The notes under the pieces: model-generated
Database searches by the model: none
Told to the model about the DNA's origin: nothing
What the model saw: the letters and a program-made list of their open reading frames with translations, nothing else
Translations under genes and position numbers: made by a program
In this document: in pieces, positions 35,383 to 46,606 of the stretch
How positions within the stretch are numbered: position 1 is the first letter of the stretch
Layout of the letters: each line of letters opens with the position of its first letter
Origin: Paraburkholderia nodosa
GTDB taxonomy: Bacteria > Pseudomonadota > Gammaproteobacteria > Burkholderiales > Burkholderiaceae
Direction: 5' to 3'
Assembly (NCBI RefSeq): GCF_001718195.1
Contig: NZ_MCNV01000005.1
Span: 124,001-188,000 of the forward strand
Length of the DNA stretch: 64,000 nucleotides

Positions 35383-36213
35383 TCAAGCCAGCGCTTTGGC
35401 GTGAAAGGCCATATGCTCGCCGATAAAGCTGGCGATGAAGTAATAGCTATGGTCGTAGCCTTCACGAACGTTGAGCGTCAACGGTTGTCCCGCCTTTGCG
35501 CAGGCAGCCTGCAGCAATTCCGGCCGTAGCTGCGCATTGAGGAATTCGTCGCCGCCGCCTTGTTCGACGAGTAGCGGCAAGCGTTCGCGCGCGCTGCCGA
35601 CCAACGCCACGGCGTCATACTGGTTCCACGCCTCGCGGTCATCGCCGAGGTAGGCGGTGAGCGCTTTTTCGCCCCACGGCACCTGGCTCGGCGCGACGAT
35701 CGGCGAGAATGCGGATACGCTGCGATAGCGGCCCGGATTGCGCAGTGCAACCACCAGCGCGCCGTGCCCGCCCATCGAATGCCCGCTGATCGAGCGCGCC
35801 TCGCTCGCCGCAAAACCCGCCTCGACGAGGGCGGACAATTCGGAGACCACGTAGTCGTACATGCGGAAATGCTTCGCCCACGGTTCCCGCGTGGCGTTCA
35901 CGTAGAAGCCCGCGCCCTGGCCGAGATCGTAGTCGGGCGAATCGGGCACATCGCTGCCACGCGGACTGGTATCCGGCGCGACGACGATGATCCCGTGCTC
36001 CGCCGCGTAGCGTTGCACGCCCGCCTTGGTGATGAAATTCTGTTCCGTGCAGGTCAGGCCCGAAAGCCAGTACAACACGGGACATTTCTGCCCGTGTATG
36101 GCAGCCTCGGGCAGATAGATGCCAAACTTCATGTCGCCGCCAACGGTGGAAGAGGCGTGCTTCCAGACCTCCTGGCTGCCGCCGTGGCTGACGTGTCGTT
36201 CAATGCGCTCCAT
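35383..36213 (-). CDS. fghA: S-formylglutathione hydrolase
   Basis: A 276-residue esterase-D-fold hydrolase: GHSMGGHGAL holds the nucleophile Ser, GGGDEFL the Asp and REGYDHSYYF the His; LSGLTCTEQNF is the oxyanion-hole signature. It hydrolyses S-formylglutathione to formate and glutathione, the last step of glutathione-dependent formaldehyde oxidation. It lies 7 bp after the gfa remnant and in one direction with the dehydrogenase and frmR, forming the detoxification operon. The ATG at 36213 has GGGAGG about 12 bases upstream. Confidence 0.95.
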   Translation of the reverse strand: MERIERHVSHGGSQEVWKHASSTVGGDMKFGIYLPEAAIHGQKCPVLYWLSGLTCTEQNFITKAGVQRYAAEHGIIVVAPDTSPRGSDVPDSPDYDLGQGAGFYVNATREPWAKHFRMYDYVVSELSALVEAGFAASEARSISGHSMGGHGALVVALRNPGRYRSVSAFSPIVAPSQVPWGEKALTAYLGDDREAWNQYDAVALVGSARERLPLLVEQGGGDEFLNAQLRPELLQAACAKAGQPLTLNVREGYDHSYYFIASFIGEHMAFHAKALA

Positions 36214-36220
36214 AAGCGTT

Positions 36221-36511
36221 TCAGGCCTCCCGGTAAGTGCCTTTGGCTTTCGCAGCCTGAGTGGAGAGAATGTCCATGAGCGCGGGGCGCAGACAACCGT
36301 ACGGCTCGAGGCCCTTGTCGCGCAGCGTCTGGCGCACGTCGGCCATGGCCGAAGGCGGTGTGCCGCTCTCGATGATCGAGGACACGAAGGCTGCGAAGCC
36401 GGGGCCGTCCCAGCCCGCGTCTTTCGACGGGCAGCGCAGCGTGCCGCCCGCGAAGCTTTCGGCGCCTTTCTGGATGCCGCGGTCAACCGTGGGGTGAATG
36501 GCCGGGGCCAT
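36221..36511 (-). pseudogene. gfa: Internally deleted S-(hydroxymethyl)glutathione synthase (gfa)
   Basis: A 96-codon frame with a good ribosome site (GGAGACAGACC before the ATG). Residues 1-27 ([20 protein letters not shown] and Cys 27) match the start of Gfa, and residues about 31-96 ([18 protein letters not shown], then [18 protein letters not shown]) match its C-terminus. The zinc-binding core between them, about 95 residues with the HxCGCxxCW-type ligands, is missing, and the join near 36418-36430 stays in frame. Normal Gfa has about 190 residues. The product cannot bind zinc as Gfa does, so it is likely non-functional, though its reading frame is intact within the operon. Confidence 0.75.
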
Positions 36512-36533
36512 GGTCTGTCTCCTTCCTTGCGTG

Positions 36534-38843
<2,310 letters not shown>

Positions 38844-38919
38844 GGCCAGGTTGGCAAATCAGGGAAACGACCATCAGGATTTCGCATCTAGCGAAAAGCG
38901 CCAGGCGGACGAGGCATGA

Positions 38920-40782
38920 CTAGCGGAGTTCGTTATCGGCGGGCAGCGCTCGACTGACGTGTTCCGTCGTCTCGTTGAACACGATGCGAACCGTCGATCC
39001 CGGCCCGTCCCGGCTTTCGATATGAAACTGCGCGCCGATCATCCGTGCGCGCTCCTGCATGCCTTGCAGTCCATACGAATCCCCACGGATCGCCTTCGCC
39101 ACGTCGAACCCGTTGCCGTCGTCATGGACCTCGAGTTCGAAGTGGTTATGGATGCAACGCAGGACGACCTCGGCATGCGAGGCCTGCGCGTGGCGGCTGA
39201 CATTGGTGAGCGCCTCCTGGACGATGCGGAACACCGCCGTCGCGCGGTCGTCGCTCAATGAAGGTTCGCGGCCTTCGAGCAGGAACGTGCAGACCGTTGC
39301 GTTGTGTCGGGTGAAGTCCTGAACGAGCCATTCGAGTGCCGACAGGAGCCCGAAATTCAGCGCGGCCGGTCGCAGGTGACTCGCGACGTTGCGCACGATG
39401 TCGATGGTGCGTTCAGCCAGCCCGCCGATGTCGCCTACCTTTTGTTGCCACTCGGCGCCCTGGCTCAGCGCAAGCTTGAGCAAGGAGACATTGATCTTGA
39501 TCGCGGTGAGCAACTGGCCCAGTTCGTCGTGGATCGTCATGGCGATCTGCCGCCGCTCCTCTTCGCGGATCGACTCCTGGTGGGACGAAAGCTGGCGCAA
39601 CTGTTCGCGCGAATGGCGAAGCAGCTGCTCGGTTCGCGTGCGCTCGCGCACTTCTTCCTCGAGCTGATCGCGATGGCGCGTGAGGATCTCCATCGCCTGC
39701 TTGCGGCCCGAGATATCGGTCAACTGTCCTTCGAGGCATTGGGGGGCCGCGCCGTCGTAGCGTATGCCGCGGGCATTGAGCTGACACCAGACCGCGGTGC
39801 CGTCGGCGCGAGTCAGCTCGATTTCCAGGCCCGCGATCTTGCCGGTCAATTGCAGCATCGCGAAGAGTTGGGCCGTTTTCCCGCTGGAAAACGGCTGGGG
39901 CTTGGCATGAACTGCGCCCGCGTCGTCGCGTGGCGCCGTGATCATGCCTTGAACGTCGCGGTAGCCGAGCAACTGGGCCATCGCGGGATTGGCGTCGCAG
40001 AGTTTGCCATTGCGATCGAGCACGAAGAATCCTTCGAGTGAATTCTCGATGATGCTCCGGTACTTGCGCTCGCTCTCCCTGAGCGATGCCGTCGAGTCGC
40101 GCAGCCGCTCCGCCATCACGTTGACACGCGCGGCCAGCCGGCCCAGTTCGACACTGGATTCGATGGCGCAGCGGCTGTCCAGATCGCCTGACGCGATGCG
40201 GTCGACCATTTCTTCCAGGCGCCGGATGGGCTCGCGCACGAGGTGTTTGAGGAGCAGAAAGGTCGTGACGTACACCACGGCGAGCACGAGCGCGAGCGTT
40301 CCCAGCACCGCCGCGCGCGCGGCCTCGAAACCCCGGTCGGCGGCGGCCCGCGTCAGGACCACGCGGACCTCGCCGATCTTTTCGGGCGGCGCATTGCCGG
40401 GTGGCGTGAATTCTATCGGCCGCACGCGAACCACGCGCGCCTGCGGGTCGGGCATCGGCGCATTGCTCGCGTCGGCCAGCACGCCATAGTTGGTCGCGGT
40501 CACGGTGAAGCTCACCACCTCCGGATTCGGTTTGAGCACATTCAGTTGCCGTGTGATCGCGTCGCGATCGACATTCCAGAGCGGCTGCGCGAGCGACTGG
40601 CTGAGGAGATCGGCAATGCGGTTCGCACGTTCGTCGAGTTCCGCGATCCGGCCTTCGCGCGCATGCTCGAGCAGGAAGAACGCCGACGTGCCCGCCACCA
40701 GCGTACAGAGCACCAGCAGCGAGAGCATGAGCTGCGCATGCAGGCTGCGTGGGAAGCGGGCACGCAACAGGGTTTGCAGCAT
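38920..40782 (-). CDS. Membrane sensor histidine kinase (HAMP-PAS-HisKA_3-HATPase)
   Basis: A 620-residue sensor: TM helix about 17-37, periplasmic region about 38-155, TM about 158-178, HAMP about 180-235, PAS about 238-365, coiled coil about 365-400, then the NarX/UhpB-type kinase core with phosphoacceptor His418 in IAMTIHDELGQ and an ATPase domain (DDGNGFDV, YGLQGMQERA). The ATG at 40782 shares one base with the stop of the upstream periplasmic-binding-protein gene (TAATG), so the two are translated together and probably form one sensing unit. No response regulator lies in this operon; the NarL-type one at 44132 is the likely target. Confidence 0.9.
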   Translation of the reverse strand: MLQTLLRARFPRSLHAQLMLSLLVLCTLVAGTSAFFLLEHAREGRIAELDERANRIADLLSQSLAQPLWNVDRDAITRQLNVLKPNPEVVSFTVTATNYGVLADASNAPMPDPQARVVRVRPIEFTPPGNAPPEKIGEVRVVLTRAAADRGFEAARAAVLGTLALVLAVVYVTTFLLLKHLVREPIRRLEEMVDRIASGDLDSRCAIESSVELGRLAARVNVMAERLRDSTASLRESERKYRSIIENSLEGFFVLDRNGKLCDANPAMAQLLGYRDVQGMITAPRDDAGAVHAKPQPFSSGKTAQLFAMLQLTGKIAGLEIELTRADGTAVWCQLNARGIRYDGAAPQCLEGQLTDISGRKQAMEILTRHRDQLEEEVRERTRTEQLLRHSREQLRQLSSHQESIREEERRQIAMTIHDELGQLLTAIKINVSLLKLALSQGAEWQQKVGDIGGLAERTIDIVRNVASHLRPAALNFGLLSALEWLVQDFTRHNATVCTFLLEGREPSLSDDRATAVFRIVQEALTNVSRHAQASHAEVVLRCIHNHFELEVHDDGNGFDVAKAIRGDSYGLQGMQERARMIGAQFHIESRDGPGSTVRIVFNETTEHVSRALPADNELR

Positions 40783-41903
40783 TACGCGGCCTTTGAAGCG
40801 GAATCGAGCAGGGTGTCGAGATCGAACGTGTAGGCGCCCACACGCCGGCTTTGCACGCGCGAGAAACGGCTGAAGTCGGGAGACGTGCGGCCTTGAAAGG
40901 CAATCTCGGCGTAACGCCTGGCGTCGCTGCTGTCGAGCACCTTCAGATAGTCGAGCCGCTGGCGCGGTCCGCCCACTTGCGCAAAGTCCGCGCCGTAGTG
41001 GTAGTCGTGAATGAGGACCAGCGCGCATGCGCCGATGAACTGGTCGCCTGCAACGATCGCGGCCAGGTCGCCGCGAATGACCGAAGCCACGGCTTCGGGC
41101 AGCGCACCGAGCCCGCCGACGATGGTGGACAGATGCCGCTCCTGCACCGCACTCAATGCACCAAGCGTCATCGAATCGTTGGCAGCCCAAAGGATATTGG
41201 CATCCGGGTAGCGCGAGAGCAGCACGCGCGCCTTGTCGCGGCCGTCGGAAAAACTCCAGTCCCCATAGACGAGCTGATCGATGCGGTCCTGCGGCCGGCG
41301 CGCGAGCGCGGCCTGCACCCCGGCGGCGCGCTCGGCAGAGACCGGCGTGGCAGGGTCGCCGGTAATGCCGATCACGCGGGCGGGGCCGCTGCCGTTCGAA
41401 CGGATCAGGTAATCCATGAGGCGAAAGCTGCCGCGTCCGGCATCGGCGGTGACGGTGCCGATCCAGTTCGCGATCCGTTCGCGCTCGTTGCCGGTCTGGG
41501 CACGCTGGGCTTCGGTCAGATCGTTGTGGATCAACAGCACTTTGGCGCTCGAGCGTGCCAGCGTTTGCAGCATCTGCGGCGCGGCCATCTTTTCGTTGAC
41601 GATCACCACATAGTCGGGCGCCGCTGTACGTGCCGCTACGGATTCGGCCTGGCGAAGCATCAGCAGATGATCGCGCTCCGCGTAGAGCACTTCCAGCTGC
41701 ATGCCAAAGCGTTTTGCAGTCGCGGCCATGAAGCGCGAGACGAGTTGCCAGTGCTGGCCCGTATCGTGTTCCACGCTTTCGCCCGGATTCAGGAATACGA
41801 CGCTTGCTGGCCCACGGCTGACCGGCAACGCCATGGTCGCCCGCATCGTTATCAGGCTCGCGCCTATACCGACGCATTGCGCGATCATCTGTCTTCTGTT
41901 CAT
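40782..41903 (-). CDS. Periplasmic sugar-binding-protein-like sensor component
   Basis: A 373-residue protein of the type-1 periplasmic binding fold (LacI/RbsB-like): N-terminal export signal (MNRRQMIAQCVGIGASL, with a twin Arg that may direct Tat export), then PDYVVIVNEKM, LLIHNDLTE, VIGITGDPATPVSAERAAG and NILWAANDSMTLGA, recurring positions of ligand-binding lobes. Its stop overlaps the start of the histidine kinase gene, as in TorT/TorS- or LuxP/LuxQ-like pairs in which a ligand-loaded periplasmic protein controls the kinase. No transporter genes are adjacent, supporting a sensing role. Confidence 0.8.
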   Translation of the reverse strand: MNRRQMIAQCVGIGASLITMRATMALPVSRGPASVVFLNPGESVEHDTGQHWQLVSRFMAATAKRFGMQLEVLYAERDHLLMLRQAESVAARTAAPDYVVIVNEKMAAPQMLQTLARSSAKVLLIHNDLTEAQRAQTGNERERIANWIGTVTADAGRGSFRLMDYLIRSNGSGPARVIGITGDPATPVSAERAAGVQAALARRPQDRIDQLVYGDWSFSDGRDKARVLLSRYPDANILWAANDSMTLGALSAVQERHLSTIVGGLGALPEAVASVIRGDLAAIVAGDQFIGACALVLIHDYHYGADFAQVGGPRQRLDYLKVLDSSDARRYAEIAFQGRTSPDFSRFSRVQSRRVGAYTFDLDTLLDSASKAA

Positions 41904-42150
41904 ACGAAATCAGCGTATGCCATGCGCGGCATTGTGTGGAACCGAACGGTCAGTCGCGCGCAGCATAACGCGACGTAATCTCGCCGACAATCCGCTTTAC
42001 TTCGGGCCAGGACGGAAATTCCCGGCAGACATTCAAGGGTGCGATTGCGCCTCGAAGTCCGCCATTCAGGATTTCCCGACACAAGATTCAGGGTTCCCCT
42101 TTACCGTTTGCAGTCGAAGACGACTGCACGCGATCATTGGCGGGCTCATC

Positions 42151-42501
42151 ATGACGTCAGCAAAATTCGAAGCTTGGCAGAGGCGACGCGCGATGATTTC
42201 CGAGTGGGGCGACCGTAAGGCGCGCGTGCAGGACGTGAACTCGATCTGCATGCGCCTGTTCGATACGTGGTGCGAATCCCGCAATCTCATGCCGCTGGCT
42301 TATTTGATGCACTGCTGGCCGCTGCCGGACAGCCGCGCGGGCACGATACGGCGCTTGCAGGAAAGCATGAAAGACTTGCGCCGCAACCATGCGGACAAGC
42401 TCGATCTGTATGCGTTATCGGCGCTTGGCGAACTCGCACGCAGTCTCGACGAACTGATCGACCGTGCGGAAATTTCCGCGAGGCATTCGTTCGCTACGTA
42501 A
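42151..42501 (+). CDS. Hypothetical protein, signalling-cluster neighbour
   Basis: A 116-residue, basic, mostly helical soluble protein (starts MTSAKFEAWQRRRAM). No known domain was recognised. It lies between the divergent sensor operon and the second sensor gene, in the direction of the latter, 135 bp ahead of it. The ATG at 42151 is preferred; an upstream open extension crosses the intergenic region and is not protein-like. Confidence 0.5.
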   Translation: MTSAKFEAWQRRRAMISEWGDRKARVQDVNSICMRLFDTWCESRNLMPLAYLMHCWPLPDSRAGTIRRLQESMKDLRRNHADKLDLYALSALGELARSLDELIDRAEISARHSFAT

Positions 42502-42636
42502 GGCACCTGGAACATAGAGGGCTAACGGGCTAACGGGGCGCGCAATCCGTATTACCTGCATACGTGATAAAGGGTTGCCGAAGGGCCATGGCTTTGGCGA
42601 CGAGGAAAAAACAAAGTAACCAGGGCCGGAGCAACC

Positions 42637-44157
42637 GTGGGCAAGATGACTGACTCGCAGGCCACGACAACGAACCCCTGCACGATACTGGTCGCGGGCG
42701 GTACGCCGAACGAGACCCGCTTGATCGCCGACCACCTCGTATGGGAGGGCTTCGAGGTGCTCGCCGCGAACAGCGGCCTCGAGGTGCTGGAGCGTTCGTA
42801 CGTCTCCCAGCCCGAACTGATTCTGCTCGATTCAGAGGCCGCCAGTGTGGGCGCCCTCGCCACCTGCCGCAGCCTGAAGTCGGATGCGCGCACGCGCGAT
42901 ATTCCCGTGGTGCTCATGATGCCGGCAGGCCATCATCGAAGTCTCGCCGATGGCCTCAGCGCCGGCGCAGCCGACCATGTGCGCAAGCCCGTGCTCGTCG
43001 AGGAGCTGGTGGCCAGGGTCCGCACGCACATCGCGTTGCGGTCGGCCCACCGGCAACTCGCCATGCAGCAGCGCGGGCTCAACGCGTGCGAAACGCGCTT
43101 TCGCGCGATCGTCGAATCGGGCCCGGTGGCCATGGGCATCACCTCGATGCCCGACGGCCAACTGCTCTATGCCAACGCACGGTTTCGCGAACTGCTGCGC
43201 CTCGATGAAGCGGCGCGCGCGAACGTCAATATCGTCGACTTCTACGTCGATCCGCTGGAGCGCGAAAGACTCGTGCGCTGTCTCGCGGCCCAAGGCAGCT
43301 TCAGCGACGCGGAGGTGAATCTGCGTCGGCCGGACGGGACGCAGTTCTGGGCCATGGCGACAGCACGGCTGTCGAACTACGATGGCGCACCGGCCATTTA
43401 CGTCGGCCTGCACGACATTTCCGGCCGCAAGCGCGTGGAAGACGAACTCGTGCGCTCGCGCGAGCAGCAGCGGGCCCTGTCGGCTTATCTGGAGGGAATG
43501 CGCGAAGACGAGCGCAAGCGCAGCGCGCTGGAGATTCAGGACGAACTCGGCCAGTTGCTGACGGCGCTGAAAATGGACGTCTCGCTGCTGCGGATGCGGC
43601 TCACCGACGATCCGGAGGCCGTCGGCCGGGCCGACGACATGCGCGAACTGGTCGAAGGCACGATCTGGATGGTCCGCAACGTGGCAAGCCACCTGCGGCC
43701 TGCGGCGCTCAACTTCGGCCTCGTTTCGGCGCTCGAATGGCTCACCAGTCAATGGAGCCGGCACAACGCCATCCCGTGCGAACTGCACATGGCAAGCGGC
43801 GAGCCGGCCTTGTCGGACATGCAGGCCACGGCGCTCTTCCGGATCGTCGAGGCGGCGCTGACGAACGTCGCGCGCCACGCGGCGGCGCAGCGCGTCGAGC
43901 TCACGCTCAGCACCGGGCCCGGCTCGCTAGACTTGCGTGTGCGCGACGACGGCCGCGGCTTCGACGTGGCCGCCGCGTATGCAAGGTACGCATACGGTCT
44001 GCTTGGCATGACAGAGCGCGCGAGGCTGATTGGTGGTACGTTGAGCATCGACAGTCAGCCCTGCAAAGACCTGACCATCGGCATTGCGTCTGGCACCACG
44101 ATTTCGATCCACGTTCCGCTCGAAGACCCCCATGATCAGAATACTCATCGCCGATGA
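42637..44157 (+). CDS. Hybrid REC-PAS-kinase protein lacking the phosphoacceptor histidine
   Basis: A 506-residue cytoplasmic protein: receiver domain (about 15-130), PAS (about 150-265), HisKA_3-like helix and ATPase domain (about 275-495). Two key losses are visible. The kinase motif reads LEIQDELGQ with Gln301 (CAG at 43537) where the paralogue at 38920 has His in TIHDELGQ. The receiver begins TILVAGGTPNE, so the usual acidic pair is Gly-Gly, although the phosphorylatable-type Asp65 (LILLDSE) and Lys (VRKPV) remain. The ATP site (DDGRGFDV, YGLLGMTERA) is kept. GTG at 42637 (or ATG at 42646). It overlaps the response regulator gene by 26 bp. Confidence 0.85.
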   Translation: MGKMTDSQATTTNPCTILVAGGTPNETRLIADHLVWEGFEVLAANSGLEVLERSYVSQPELILLDSEAASVGALATCRSLKSDARTRDIPVVLMMPAGHHRSLADGLSAGAADHVRKPVLVEELVARVRTHIALRSAHRQLAMQQRGLNACETRFRAIVESGPVAMGITSMPDGQLLYANARFRELLRLDEAARANVNIVDFYVDPLERERLVRCLAAQGSFSDAEVNLRRPDGTQFWAMATARLSNYDGAPAIYVGLHDISGRKRVEDELVRSREQQRALSAYLEGMREDERKRSALEIQDELGQLLTALKMDVSLLRMRLTDDPEAVGRADDMRELVEGTIWMVRNVASHLRPAALNFGLVSALEWLTSQWSRHNAIPCELHMASGEPALSDMQATALFRIVEAALTNVARHAAAQRVELTLSTGPGSLDLRVRDDGRGFDVAAAYARYAYGLLGMTERARLIGGTLSIDSQPCKDLTIGIASGTTISIHVPLEDPHDQNTHRR

Positions 44158-44764
44158 CCATGCCATCGTGCGTGGCGGACTCAAGCAGATCCTCGCGACG
44201 ACTGCCGACATGGTCGTGACGGCGGAGGCCGGGCAGGGCTCGGAGGTGATCGAAAAGCTGCGGACCTGCGAAGTCGACCTGCTGCTGCTGGACATGACGA
44301 TGCCGGGCATCAGCGGCGTCGATCTCATCCGCCGCGTGCGCGCCGAGGAACCTGCGTTGCCGGTGCTCGTGCTCAGCATCCACAACGAAGCCCAGGTCGC
44401 GTCGCGCGCGCTGCGGGCCGGCGCGACAGGCTACGTGACGAAGGACAGCGATCCGGAAGTGCTACTGGCCGCGATTCGCAAGCTCGCGGACGGCGGGCGC
44501 TTTATCGACCCGAAACTCGTCGACGCCATGGTGTTCGAGAAGCATTCGGGCGATGTGCCCCCGCACGAAGTGCTCTCGGACCGCGAGTTCCAGGTGTTGC
44601 AGATGCTCGCGTCGGGCAAGAGCATCAACGATATCGCCGATGCGTGCGCGCTCAGCGCCAAGACGATCAGCACCCACAAGATGCGGCTGATGCAAAAACT
44701 CGGGCTGGGCAATAACGCGGAGGTGATCCGCTATGCGATCCGGCATGGGCTGGTGGGCGAGTAA
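44132..44764 (+). CDS. NarL/FixJ-family response regulator
   Basis: A 210-residue response regulator with a receiver domain (ILIADDHAIVRGG with the acidic pair, phosphoacceptor Asp54 in LLLLDMTMPG, Lys in YVTKDSD) and a LuxR/GerE HTH (LSDREFQVLQMLASGKSIND through KTISTHKMRL). It overlaps the hybrid sensor gene by 26 bp. The intact kinase at 38920, a HisKA_3-type enzyme that matches NarL-type regulators, is the likely phosphodonor, with the degenerate sensor as modulator. Targets are unknown. Confidence 0.9.
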   Translation: MIRILIADDHAIVRGGLKQILATTADMVVTAEAGQGSEVIEKLRTCEVDLLLLDMTMPGISGVDLIRRVRAEEPALPVLVLSIHNEAQVASRALRAGATGYVTKDSDPEVLLAAIRKLADGGRFIDPKLVDAMVFEKHSGDVPPHEVLSDREFQVLQMLASGKSINDIADACALSAKTISTHKMRLMQKLGLGNNAEVIRYAIRHGLVGE

Positions 44765-44899
44765 CGCGCGGTCGTGCGCGGCGAGAAGGAAATCCTGACA
44801 AACGAACCGGACAATCCCGAGGGAACTATCTACCCGTCCCGATGGCGGCCGGTTTAACGGCTGTCTACGATGATTTCACCTAAAGCGTGGGGGGCGGCG

Positions 44900-45151
44900 A
44901 TGGCGGTGCGGCAGTCGTTAGGGGCAGCAGTCGTGAAGTGGCTGAACCCCACCAGCAGGCAGACAGTGCGGGTCGTGACGGTGCATCGTGCGCCGTCCGG
45001 GCGGATCGCGAGCGTGTTCATCGAGGCGCAGACAGCGGACGGACCGCGCGCGCTGTTTTTCTTCCGCCATCCCGACCGTGGATGGCAGGTGTTTCCACCC
45101 GATATCCTGCGTCCTTCGATGGGCGCAGCACGTGTCGCGACAAGCATATAG
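44900..45151 (+). CDS. Hypothetical small protein
   Basis: An 83-residue protein (starts MAVRQSLGAAVVKWLN) with a central RVVTVHRAPSGRIASVF strand-like segment and GPRALFFFRHPDRGWQVFPP. No family recognised. A start at 44870 would add ten residues; the ATG at 44900 follows a G-rich stretch that could serve as ribosome site. Probably in an operon with the next small gene (30 bp gap). Confidence 0.5.
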   Translation: MAVRQSLGAAVVKWLNPTSRQTVRVVTVHRAPSGRIASVFIEAQTADGPRALFFFRHPDRGWQVFPPDILRPSMGAARVATSI

Positions 45152-45181
45152 CGGCAGTCAGGCCGCGAGCGGAGATTGCGC

Positions 45182-45394
45182 ATGGAAGAGATCGCGCCAG
45201 ACGAATTGCCGTCACCCTATGAAACGAAGCTGCGCGAGTGGATGAGCCGGTGGTACGACCACGCCATTGCGCAAGGGCTCGTGCGTCCGCCGTTTTTGCT
45301 CGACGACGCCAAGGCCGAGCGCCTCGAAGGCTATTTCGCCGCCGGACTGACGCCATCGGAAGGTGCGCAGGCCTTCTTCGGACCGGCGCACTGA
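45182..45394 (+). CDS. Hypothetical small acidic protein
   Basis: A 70-residue protein (starts MEEIAPDELPSPYETKLREW), largely helical, with no membrane segment or recognised motif. It follows the preceding small gene by 30 bp in the same direction. Codon use looks like that of the neighbours, which supports it being real. Confidence 0.5.
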   Translation: MEEIAPDELPSPYETKLREWMSRWYDHAIAQGLVRPPFLLDDAKAERLEGYFAAGLTPSEGAQAFFGPAH

Positions 45395-45574
45395 CCTGCG
45401 CCTTCGTGACGGCGCGTCGAGCGCTCATGCAGCCTCGATCTGATCATCCACGTGTATTGCGTAGTGCGCTCTGTTCATCGACCTCATCGTGATTTCGACG
45501 CGCGTGTTCGCTTTCTTTCTGGTCCCGAATATTCGATCGTGTACAGCGCAGGCGCGGTTTGCCCAGAAGGCTCA

Positions 45575-46606
45575 CTAGAGCCTGCAGTTTTCGAACTTGT
45601 AGCGCGAAGGAGACTTGCCGCTGTTCTCGAGAAAGAAACGCGAGAACGCGCAGGGAGAAGAAAAGCCGAGAAGATCGCTCACCGCGGCAACCGAATAGTC
45701 GGCCAAGGGCAGCAACCGCCGTGCCTCCTCGAGGCGCGCATGAGACAGGATAGCCTGGAAGTTCGTCCCTTCAACCTGCAGGCGCCGGTGCAGCGTCGAG
45801 CGTGAAATGCCAAGGCGGCCGCAGACTTCTTCCATGGGGTTCGCAAATGGCAGACCGGCATGCGCCTCACGAATCATCTTCGTCACGAAATCTTCGATTC
45901 TCGAAGAAAACGAATGGCCCACAACGAAGCGTCTGATATCGGCATCGGCCTGCCCGCAGAGAATGTTTTCGGTGATCTCGTTGTACCTGCAATACGGCAG
46001 GTCTGCCGCTCCGGTTTTCATCAGCATGCGGTTGCGGCTTTGCCTGAATTTCACCGTCGCGCCACACAGGTGCGAGAGCTGGGAGACGGGCGCAAACGCC
46101 TCTCCGGTCAACTCGATCTGGGTGGGATAGGGCTCGTCGTCGTTGTACTGTTCGGCGAGTCGAATGAGCAGCAGAAAATTATAGAAAGCGCTCGATGAAC
46201 TTCTGCCCGCGCCGTCCAGAACGTATTCGAATTCGAATGTCTGGGCTGCCCGCTTTACCTTCACGGTATCGACATTTCCGATCAACACCCGGTAGCGCAG
46301 AAACTGGTCAAAGGCCTTCGTCAACGTCGGGCTGTTCGTGACGATGGCCAATAAGGTGCTGATGGGGGCGCGAAACGAATAACTGGAAAAGATTTCGAGC
46401 CGCTCCGAAGCCTGGTAGCCCGGCTCCAGCAGATTGAGCATGGCAATGTGCTTGTGTGCGGGGATGCGCCCGTCCGGATGGACGAGTTCCGCCTCGGTGA
46501 TGCCGGTGAGGCGCGTGAAATCGTGTGGCGACATGCCGTGCTCGACGGCGGACTTGAGCGAGAGTTGGGCAAGGACGTTTGAAACGGTCTTTTGGTCGGT
46601 CGTCAT
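45575..46606 (-). CDS. AraC-family regulator with arabinose-binding-type N-terminal domain
   Basis: A 343-residue regulator: an N-terminal ligand/dimerisation domain of the OruR/VirS kind (about 10-200, beginning SLKSAVEHGMSPHDFTRLTG) and a C-terminal AraC double HTH (about 245-340; GRLGISRSTLHRRLQVEG and VSDLLGFSSPCAFSRFF). It is divergent from the secreted GH3 enzyme gene with about 400 bp between them, so it may control that gene. ATG at 46606; an ATG four codons upstream is possible. Confidence 0.85.
   Translation of the reverse strand: MTTDQKTVSNVLAQLSLKSAVEHGMSPHDFTRLTGITEAELVHPDGRIPAHKHIAMLNLLEPGYQASERLEIFSSYSFRAPISTLLAIVTNSPTLTKAFDQFLRYRVLIGNVDTVKVKRAAQTFEFEYVLDGAGRSSSSAFYNFLLLIRLAEQYNDDEPYPTQIELTGEAFAPVSQLSHLCGATVKFRQSRNRMLMKTGAADLPYCRYNEITENILCGQADADIRRFVVGHSFSSRIEDFVTKMIREAHAGLPFANPMEEVCGRLGISRSTLHRRLQVEGTNFQAILSHARLEEARRLLPLADYSVAAVSDLLGFSSPCAFSRFFLENSGKSPSRYKFENCRL

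Noticed and set aside
40782..41877. One 985-codon fusion of binding protein and histidine kinase
   Set aside because: The longer open frame before the kinase ATG is out of frame with the binding protein; the two are separate genes overlapping by one base.
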